Shown: positions 13,162 through 18,331 of the stretch, piece by piece
Numbering within the stretch: position 1 is the stretch's first letter
How the letters are laid out: each line of letters begins with the position of its first letter
Assembly: GCA_010029175.1 (NCBI GenBank)
Contig: RGNC01000026.1
Span: 1-18,331 of the forward strand
Length of the DNA: 18,331 bases
From: Synechococcaceae bacterium WB8_1B_136
GTDB taxonomy: Bacteria > Cyanobacteriota > Cyanobacteriia > PCC-6307 > Cyanobiaceae
Direction of reading: 5' to 3'
Notes under the pieces: model-generated
The model's database searches: none
What the model was told of the DNA's origin: nothing
What the model saw: only the letters and a program-made list of their open reading frames with translations
Made by a program: the position numbers and the translations under genes

Positions 13162-14304
13162 TTACGCCGCCAGGCAGTCGGTGCGGGCGATGCCGAGCCG
13201 CTCGGCCCAGGCCTGGGCATGGGCGCCGTTGGCGGCCTGGGCCGCTGGATCGCTGCTGTTGAGGGGATGGGGCATGGTGCCGTTGATGGCGGCGTTGGTG
13301 ACGCAGAACATCGACTTCTGGAAGCTCATGCAGATCTTCACGCGCACATCACCCTCGCCGCGGGTGCGCTGCAGATACCACTGGTGCAGCTTCGGCGGCA
13401 GGTGGCGATACATGTCCTGCATCAGCAGGCTGGGGGGAATGCCGGCGCCCATGCTCGGCAGCGGGTCGGCATAGAGGGCCCCGTAGGTGAACCGGGCCTG
13501 ATCGGGGGAGATCTGCTGGGCCTGGGCGTTGAAGCTCACGGTGCCCAGGAAGGGCATGCCCCGCAGGAACACCGCCTCCACGTAGGGCACCGCCACATCC
13601 ACCAGGAAGGTGAGCCCGGCCTCCGGCGGCAGCACCCAGAAATGCTCGCCGCCGATGGTCACGCCGTAGTGGATCGGGTTGGCGGCCGCGGCCACCAGGC
13701 CGTCCTTGATGAAGGCCACCACGCCGGGGATGTCGCGCACCCGCCCGTCGCGCTCGGCGGCGGCCAGATCCAGGAACAGATCGCTCATCACCCGCCAGAA
13801 CTGGCCCAGGGCATGGGTGGTGGCGGCCGAGCGAATCAGCTCCGGCAGGAAACCGGGAAACAGCGGTGCCAGCACCGCCAGCAGCGGATCCCGGCGACGC
13901 TTGGCGGCGATGATGCGCCGGCAGTTCTCGGCGAAGGCCTCGGAATCCAGGTAGGCATCCATGCCGCCGGTGGCATGCCAGAACATCGCCTTCTGGCAAT
14001 ACTCGGCGTACTCGAAGTTGATGCGGTCGTGGTTGAGGTGGCGCCAGATCTTGCCCAGGCTCAGATCACCATCGAGGTATTTGAAGATCGGAATCGGATT
14101 GAGAAACTGATGCTCGGCCTGATAGATGAGATTGATGCTGTAGGCATCGAGCACCTCGCCATAGCTCTCCAGGATGCCCACCACCTCCAGCAGGTGATCG
14201 GCGCTATCGGTGAGCAGGGTTTCGCTGGCCAGCAGGCGCCGCTTCACCTCCTCCTGGTCGATCGAGAGGTTGGCGTGAACCAGGTCGGCGGGAATGATCG
14301 GCAT
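13162..14304 (-). CDS. cupB: CO2 hydration protein CupB/ChpX of NDH-1MS'
   Basis: A 380-residue cyanobacterial CO2-hydration (ChpX/CupB) protein. It docks on the NdhD4/NdhF4 arm of the NDH-1 complex at the thylakoid membrane and is thought to act as a carbonic-anhydrase-like module, turning CO2 into bicarbonate. The family is recognised by YQAEHQFLNPIPIFKYLDGD (61-80), the His-rich KIWRHLNHDRINFEYAEYCQ (85-104), KAMFWHATGGMDAYLD and, near the C-terminus, VRVKICMSFQKSMFCVTNAA. It is mostly soluble with no signal peptide. I call CupB rather than CupA because it lies beside ndhD4 and ndhF4 without a cupS-like gene. One base separates its ATG from the ndhD4 stop, so translation is probably coupled. 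Confidence 0.93.
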   Translation of the reverse strand: MPIIPADLVHANLSIDQEEVKRRLLASETLLTDSADHLLEVVGILESYGEVLDAYSINLIYQAEHQFLNPIPIFKYLDGDLSLGKIWRHLNHDRINFEYAEYCQKAMFWHATGGMDAYLDSEAFAENCRRIIAAKRRRDPLLAVLAPLFPGFLPELIRSAATTHALGQFWRVMSDLFLDLAAAERDGRVRDIPGVVAFIKDGLVAAAANPIHYGVTIGGEHFWVLPPEAGLTFLVDVAVPYVEAVFLRGMPFLGTVSFNAQAQQISPDQARFTYGALYADPLPSMGAGIPPSLLMQDMYRHLPPKLHQWYLQRTRGEGDVRVKICMSFQKSMFCVTNAAINGTMPHPLNSSDPAAQAANGAHAQAWAERLGIARTDCLAA

Positions 14305-14305
14305 C

Positions 14306-15823
14306 TCAGCCCAGCCCCCCGCTGCCGGTGGTGAGCGTGGCCAGGGCGGTGGTGGCCACTTCGCTGATGCGCCCCAGGCTGTGGGGCCACACCCCGATCA
14401 GCACCACCCCTGCGGCGAGGGCCAGGGCGGGAATCGTTTCGCGGGGCGCCACCGGCGCCAGTTGCACGTCGAGGCGTGCATCGGCCACCGCATCGCCACT
14501 GGGCGGGGTGATTGCCAGCCGGCCGAAGAAGGCACGGTTCACCAGCAACAGGAAATACACCGCCGTGAGCCCCGATCCCACCATCGAGAGCAATGTGGCC
14601 AGCGGGAACGCCGTGATGCTGCCGCGGAACACCAGAAATTCCGAGATGAAGCCAGCCATTCCCGGCAGTCCGGCGCTGGCCATCACCGCCACGGTCATCA
14701 GGGAGCCGGTGAGCGGCAGCCCCCGCTCAGGGTTGAGCAGACCCCGCAGCACCTCCAGGTCGCGGGTGCCCGTCTTGCGGTACACGATGCCCACCAGCAG
14801 GAACAGCAGGGCCGAGATCAGGCCGTGGCTCACCATCTGGAACACCGCCCCCAGCAGGCTCACGGGGGTGTTGGCGGCGGCGGCCAGCAACACATAGCCC
14901 ATGTGGCCCACGGAGCTGTAGGCCACCATGCGCTTCATGTCCGTCTGGGCGATGGCGGCCAGGGAGCCATAGAGCACCGAAACGGCAGCCCAGATGGCCA
15001 GGGCCGGAGCCAGGCGCTCCCAGGCCTCTGGGAACAGCTGCAGGCCGAACCGCAGCAGCCCATAGGTGCCGAGCTTGAGCAGCACGCCCGCCAACAGCAC
15101 CGACACCGGTGTGGAGGCCTGGGTGTGGGCATCCGGCAGCCAGTTGTGCAGGGGCACCAGCGGGATCTTGATGCCGAAACCGATCAGCAGCGCCCCCAGC
15201 AGCCACAGCTGTCCGCCCATGGCCAGGCGATCACTCAACACGGGGGTGAGGCTGAAATCCACCTGGCCGGTGAGCAGGGCGAGCCCCAGGAAGGCCCCGA
15301 GGATCAGCATTCCCGAGGCGGCGGTGAAGATCAGGAACTTGGTGGCCGCATAGGCGCGGTTCACGCCACCCCACACGGAGATCAACAGCCAGAGCGGGAT
15401 CAGTTCCAGTTCATAGAAGAGGAAGAACAGCAGCAGGTTGTCGGCCAGGAAGGCGCCATTCACCGCGCCGCTGATCAGCAGCAACATGGCGAAGTAGAGG
15501 CGCGGCCGCTGGCTGATGTCGCGGGTGATCACGGCTGAAACGAGCGTGAGGGCACCATTGATCAGCACCAAGGGCAGCGACAGGCCATCCACCCCGAGGG
15601 CGTAATCCAGCCCGATGCCCGGCAGCCAGCTGTGCTGCTCCCGCAGTTGCAGGCCCACCTGGGCCGGATCAAAGGCCAGGGCCGTTGCCAGGCTGAAGGC
15701 CAGCTGCACGGCCAGGATCCCGATGGTGATCTGCCGCAGCCGTGATGGTGTGGGGTTGCCGGGCCACAGCAGCAGGGCCAGGGTTCCCAGGAAGGGAATC
15801 AGCAGCAGGGATGTGAGCAGCAT
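14306..15823 (-). CDS. ndhD4: NDH-1 subunit NdhD4
   Basis: A 505-residue, about 14-helix antiporter-like subunit of the NDH-1MS' CO2-uptake complex in the thylakoid membrane, homologous to NuoM. The proton-path residues are kept: E138 in FLFYELELIPLWLL, K219 in FGIKIPLVPLHNWLPDAHTQ (residues 216-235), and K250 in GVLLKLGTYGLLRFG. TDMKRMVAYSSVGHMGYVLL follows. The NdhD4 rather than NdhD1 assignment rests mainly on the neighbours (ndhF4, cupB). The ATG at 15823 lies four bases after the ndhF4 stop. With ndhF4 and cupB it forms one operon-like unit. Confidence 0.93.
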   Translation of the reverse strand: MLLTSLLLIPFLGTLALLLWPGNPTPSRLRQITIGILAVQLAFSLATALAFDPAQVGLQLREQHSWLPGIGLDYALGVDGLSLPLVLINGALTLVSAVITRDISQRPRLYFAMLLLISGAVNGAFLADNLLLFFLFYELELIPLWLLISVWGGVNRAYAATKFLIFTAASGMLILGAFLGLALLTGQVDFSLTPVLSDRLAMGGQLWLLGALLIGFGIKIPLVPLHNWLPDAHTQASTPVSVLLAGVLLKLGTYGLLRFGLQLFPEAWERLAPALAIWAAVSVLYGSLAAIAQTDMKRMVAYSSVGHMGYVLLAAAANTPVSLLGAVFQMVSHGLISALLFLLVGIVYRKTGTRDLEVLRGLLNPERGLPLTGSLMTVAVMASAGLPGMAGFISEFLVFRGSITAFPLATLLSMVGSGLTAVYFLLLVNRAFFGRLAITPPSGDAVADARLDVQLAPVAPRETIPALALAAGVVLIGVWPHSLGRISEVATTALATLTTGSGGLG

Positions 15824-15827
15824 TGCT

Positions 15828-17690
15828 TCAGCTCACCCCCCGCAGCACCTGGAGGGAGCCCAGCAGCACCACCACCGCCAGAACCACCGTGAGCACATAG
15901 GTTTGCAGCTGGCCACTCACGGTGAGCCTGAGCCCTTCGGCCGTTGCCAGCGACAGGCGTCCGAGCCCATCCACCATACCCTTCACCACGGTGATGTCAA
16001 ACCAGCGGGTGAGCCGGGCCAGGGAGGCCACGGGACGCACGATCGTGCGCCGGTAGATCTCGGGGGTGTAGAAGTCGTAGGCCAGCAGATCCTGCAGCAG
16101 CCTCAGGGTGGGGCGGCGGGAGCGCGACCAGAAGGCATCGCTTGGCGCCAGGGATCCGGCCAACACGCCCACCAGGCCGCTGGCCACCACCGCCAGACCC
16201 ACCGGCAGGCTGAAGGAGGCAATGCCTGGCACCGGGTCGATGCGCTGCATGATCGCCGGCACCAGCAACACGATCACCGCCAGGCTCACCATCGGCAGGG
16301 CCATCAACCAGTTCACCTCAGGGGCCCGCTTGGTCTTGGGGGTGGCTGGGCCCAGGAATACGGAGCGGTACACCCGGGTCACGTTGGCCGCCGCCAGGCT
16401 GTTGGTGACCAGAAAGATCAGGGCGATGGCCGGGGCAACCTCGCGCAGGTTCTCCACCAGCAGGCCGTAGCACCAGAAGCCCCCCAGCGGCAGCAGGCCC
16501 ACCAGCCCGGCACTGCCCACCAGGAAGGCCACCGCGGTGGCCGGCATGCGGGTGCCCAGGCCCCCCAGCTCGGTGAGGTCCTGGCAGTTGGTGGTGGCGA
16601 TGATGCTGCCCACGCTCATGAACTGCAGGGCGCGGGCCAGGCCATGGGCAAACAGCAGCAGCAGCGCGATGCCGGGTTTCTGCAGGGCGATGGCAATGAA
16701 CACCAGCCCCAGATAGGAGGTGGTGGAGTAGCTGAAGGCGCGCTTGAGATCCACCTGGGCGATCGCCACCAGGCCGCCCCCCAGGGCGCTGATGGTGCCC
16801 ACCGCCAGCAGCACCGTGGTGGCCAGCGGCGAGAGGGCCACCACCGGCATCAGCTTCATCAGCACGATGGCGCCACAGGTGACCACCACCGAGTTGCGCA
16901 GGATCGAGGCGGGGTTGGGGCCCTCCATGGCCTCATCCAGCCAGAGGTGCATGGGGAACTGGGCGCACTTGCCCATCGGGCCGGCAATCAGGCCCAGGCC
17001 CAGCAGCGTGCCGGCCAGAGGCGAGATCAACTGGTTCTCCCGGGCTGTGCCGGCCCAGGCGTAGAGGTCGGTGAATTCCATCGATCCGGCCCAGGCCGAG
17101 AGGGTCACCACCCCCATCAGCAGCAGCACATCCCCCACCCGCTTGGTGAGGAACGCATCGCGGGCGGCGGTGACCACCAGGGGCTGGGCATACCAGAACC
17201 CCACCAGCAGATAGGTGGAGAGGGTGAGCATTTCCAGGAGGAAATAGCTCATGAACAGGTTGCTGCTCAGCACCACCCCGGCCATGGCCCCTTCAAAGAA
17301 CCCCACCAGGGCGTAGAAGCGAGCCAACGACCACTCCTTGTCGAGGTAGCCCAGGGCGAACACCTGGCACACCAGGCTCATGGTGGTCACCAGCTCCAGG
17401 GCCGCCAGGTTGGTGAGCGAGAGATCAAAGCCGATGCGCAGGTTCAGGTCGGCGGCCTGGAACCAGGGGAAGTCGAGGTGCTGGGGCCCCAGCGCATAGA
17501 TCTCGCGGATCACCAGGCTGCCGTGCAGCACCGCCAGCAGGGTGACCAACAGGTTGAGATAGGCGGCGGGTCGTGGACCATTGAGCTTGATCCAACCGGT
17601 GGCCCAGGGGAGCGACAGCAGCATGCCGCTGAAGCCGTAGAGCGGCACCAGCCAGATCAGCTGCAGCGGAAGCGGGAGAGCGTCGCTCAA
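15828..17690 (-). CDS. ndhF4: NDH-1 subunit NdhF4
   Basis: A 620-residue NuoL/NdhF-type membrane subunit, the distal proton-channel unit of NDH-1MS'. E153 (YFLLEMLTLS), K183 (FLTKRVGD) and K241 (GPMGKCAQFPMHLWLDEAM) are kept. Two family landmarks are changed: the usual HAATMV after PTPVS is R265-N-S-V-V-V, with N266 in place of the His. The usual HAFFKALLF is HGLARALQF, with R353 for Lys. Such differences fit the NdhF3/NdhF4 branch tied to CO2 uptake rather than quinone-linked NdhF1. The C-terminal lateral helix region (LLAYDFYTPEIYRRTIVRP) is present. The start is a TTG at 17690 without a clear Shine-Dalgarno; the protein begins MSDALPLPLQLIWLVPLYG, as expected for the family. Confidence 0.93.
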   Translation of the reverse strand: MSDALPLPLQLIWLVPLYGFSGMLLSLPWATGWIKLNGPRPAAYLNLLVTLLAVLHGSLVIREIYALGPQHLDFPWFQAADLNLRIGFDLSLTNLAALELVTTMSLVCQVFALGYLDKEWSLARFYALVGFFEGAMAGVVLSSNLFMSYFLLEMLTLSTYLLVGFWYAQPLVVTAARDAFLTKRVGDVLLLMGVVTLSAWAGSMEFTDLYAWAGTARENQLISPLAGTLLGLGLIAGPMGKCAQFPMHLWLDEAMEGPNPASILRNSVVVTCGAIVLMKLMPVVALSPLATTVLLAVGTISALGGGLVAIAQVDLKRAFSYSTTSYLGLVFIAIALQKPGIALLLLFAHGLARALQFMSVGSIIATTNCQDLTELGGLGTRMPATAVAFLVGSAGLVGLLPLGGFWCYGLLVENLREVAPAIALIFLVTNSLAAANVTRVYRSVFLGPATPKTKRAPEVNWLMALPMVSLAVIVLLVPAIMQRIDPVPGIASFSLPVGLAVVASGLVGVLAGSLAPSDAFWSRSRRPTLRLLQDLLAYDFYTPEIYRRTIVRPVASLARLTRWFDITVVKGMVDGLGRLSLATAEGLRLTVSGQLQTYVLTVVLAVVVLLGSLQVLRGVS

Positions 17691-17710
17691 GGGGTGGAGA
17701 ACAAAGGGGG

Positions 17711-17739
17711 GTCCGCCCGATGGGCTGTGGAGGGCGGAC
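17711..17739 (-). promoter_or_regulatory. Perfect 8-bp GC hairpin between the bacterioferritin-like gene and ndhF4
   Basis: GTCCGCCC (17711-17718) and GGGCGGAC (17732-17739) form a perfect inverted repeat around a 13-base loop. On the minus-strand transcript the stem is followed by CCCCCTTTGTTC, not a run of T, so it is at best a weak terminator. It may instead act as an attenuator, a processing or stability element between the upstream gene and ndhF4, or a protein-binding palindrome. It sits about 20 bases from the ndhF4 start codon. Confidence 0.4.
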
Positions 17740-17762
17740 TCTAGGCGCTGAGAACCGCTGCC

Positions 17763-18266
17763 TCAGAACGTGGCTCGCGAGCGCGGGGCTCGGGGGGCGC
17801 CGTAGCGGGCATAGCCGTGGCGACGGGGGCCACCGAGCTCCCGCAGCCAGGCGTTGAGCTCCTCGCCATGGTGCTGTTCCTCATCCCAGAGGCTCTGGAA
17901 GAAGGCCTCATTGGATTGGTCGCGCAGCAGCTTGCAGAAGCGGGTGGCTTCGGCGTAATGGGCGATCAGCTGGTTTTCCAGCACGGCGTTCTGCTCCAGC
18001 AGACCCAGCAGATCTGGGGCATGGGTGACGGGCTGCAGCTGGGAGGCGGCCGGTGCCACCCCCAGGGAGAGCATGTGCTTCACGATCCGCTCGGCGTGCT
18101 GCATCTCCTCCACCGTTTCCTCGCGGAAGCGGTTGGCGGCGTCCTGGTCGCCCCAGTGCTCCAGCAGGGAAGCCTGGGTCATGTACTGCTGAACAGCCGT
18201 GAGCTCGAGGCTGAGGGCGCGCCCCAGGAAGGCCAGAACGCGCGGGTGAACGGCGTCCATGCTCAT
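17763..18266 (-). CDS. Bacterioferritin-like diiron protein of the carboxysome locus
   Basis: A 167-residue four-helix ferritin-fold protein. All six bacterioferritin ferroxidase ligands are visible: E21 (LELTAVQQY), E54 and H57 (VEEMQHAER), E97 (AVLENQLIAHY), and E130 and H133 (DEEQHHGEEL). M55 lies where E. coli bacterioferritin has its haem-binding Met52, so haem binding at a dimer interface is possible. Genes of this kind recur in alpha-carboxysome clusters; their role (iron storage, redox sensing or protection) is not settled. After residue 145 it has a basic, Gly/Pro/Arg-rich tail with seven arginines (GGPRRHGYARYGAPRAPRSR) that is not part of the ferritin fold. The ATG overlaps the upstream stop in TGATG; a second ATG lies two codons on. 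Ferritin-like rubrerythrin relatives are less likely. Confidence 0.87.
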   Translation of the reverse strand: MSMDAVHPRVLAFLGRALSLELTAVQQYMTQASLLEHWGDQDAANRFREETVEEMQHAERIVKHMLSLGVAPAASQLQPVTHAPDLLGLLEQNAVLENQLIAHYAEATRFCKLLRDQSNEAFFQSLWDEEQHHGEELNAWLRELGGPRRHGYARYGAPRAPRSRATF

Positions 18267-18331
18267 CAGAGGCGACGGGCGGTGTCGGTGCTGCCGGCCA
18301 GGGCGGGCTCCACTTCGGTGTGGGGGCGGGC
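18266..18331 (-). CDS. C-terminal end of upstream gene, cut by window edge (possible carboxysome shell protein)
   Basis: The minus strand is open from the right edge to a TGA at 18266-18268, giving a final peptide ARPHTEVEPALAGSTDTARR followed by L. Its stop shares a base with the start of the bacterioferritin-like gene, so it belongs to the same operon. By position in alpha-carboxysome loci a shell protein such as a CsoS1-type (CsoS1E or CsoS1D) would fit, but 21 residues of disordered-looking tail cannot prove it. It does not resemble the usual end of CsoS4B. Confidence 0.45.
   Translation of the reverse strand, partial: ARPHTEVEPALAGSTDTARRL

Noticed and set aside
12862..15538. Long plus-strand frames over cupB and ndhD4 (12862-14334 and 14294-15538)
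   Set aside because: Same cause: low-complexity His/Gln/Gly-rich translations with no recognisable motif opposite clear genes.
6428..16766. GCGATCGC (HIP1) palindromes at 6428, 9903 and 16759
   Set aside because: Three copies in 18 kb is not clearly above chance for such GC-rich DNA and far below HIP1-rich cyanobacteria.
15615..17744. A 709-codon open frame antisense to ndhF4 and ndhD4
   Set aside because: GC-rich DNA with G/C at third positions leaves the opposite frames free of stops. The product is a Gly/His/Gln-rich string without domains, while the minus strand encodes well-known proteins.

Overview
The window is GC-rich, densely packed DNA from a picocyanobacterium of the alpha-cyanobacterial line (Cyanobium / GC-rich Synechococcus type). 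The strongest evidence is the minus-strand block at 11961-18331. It holds a red-type Rubisco-activase homologue (cbbX), an acRAF-like pterin dehydratase homologue, the CO2-hydration protein cupB/chpX, ndhD4, ndhF4 and a bacterioferritin-like gene. This is the satellite part of an alpha-carboxysome locus, and the carboxysome genes proper probably continue past the right edge. A Ycf52-type acetyltransferase, a short-form HisG and a lipoprotein HtrA-type protease also fit a cyanobacterium.

Layout. Bases 1-81 carry the N-terminal end of a minus-strand nucleotidyltransferase-domain gene that runs off the left edge. Bases 147-470 encode a small secreted protein with three CX10C repeats. Bases 391-936 hold an open frame without a convincing start. 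A tRNA-Pro(TGG) lies on the minus strand at 945-1018. Bases 1102-4127 carry four housekeeping genes: an AlkB-like dioxygenase (+), RidA (-), an orphan FbpC-like ABC ATPase (+) and GloB (-). hisG and an ABC exporter (4157-6606, +) overlap by one base. An alpha/beta hydrolase (-) follows, overlapping the exporter's 3' end and the start of a GNAT acetyltransferase (+). Bases 7933-10453 form a three-gene minus-strand unit: htrA-like protease, TIGR04282-type transferase, TIGR04283-type glycosyltransferase. dnaA (10526-11956, +) diverges from this unit and converges on cbbX with only four bases between the stop codons.

How the genes work together. NdhF4, NdhD4 and CupB are the specific subunits of the NDH-1MS' complex, which drives conversion of cytosolic CO2 to bicarbonate. 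Bicarbonate feeds carboxysomal Rubisco, whose assembly and repair are the likely jobs of the acRAF and CbbX homologues. The bacterioferritin-like gene is a recurrent alpha-carboxysome neighbour of unclear role. The rest is mostly independent housekeeping: damage repair (AlkB, RidA, GloB), histidine synthesis, envelope proteolysis and replication initiation.

I found no mobile element, CRISPR array or clear phage signature. I see no clearly new system. The points most worth checking are the residue changes in NdhF4, the basic tail on the bacterioferritin-like protein, the hairpin ahead of ndhF4, the CbbX/acRAF pairing, and the secreted repeat protein at the left edge.
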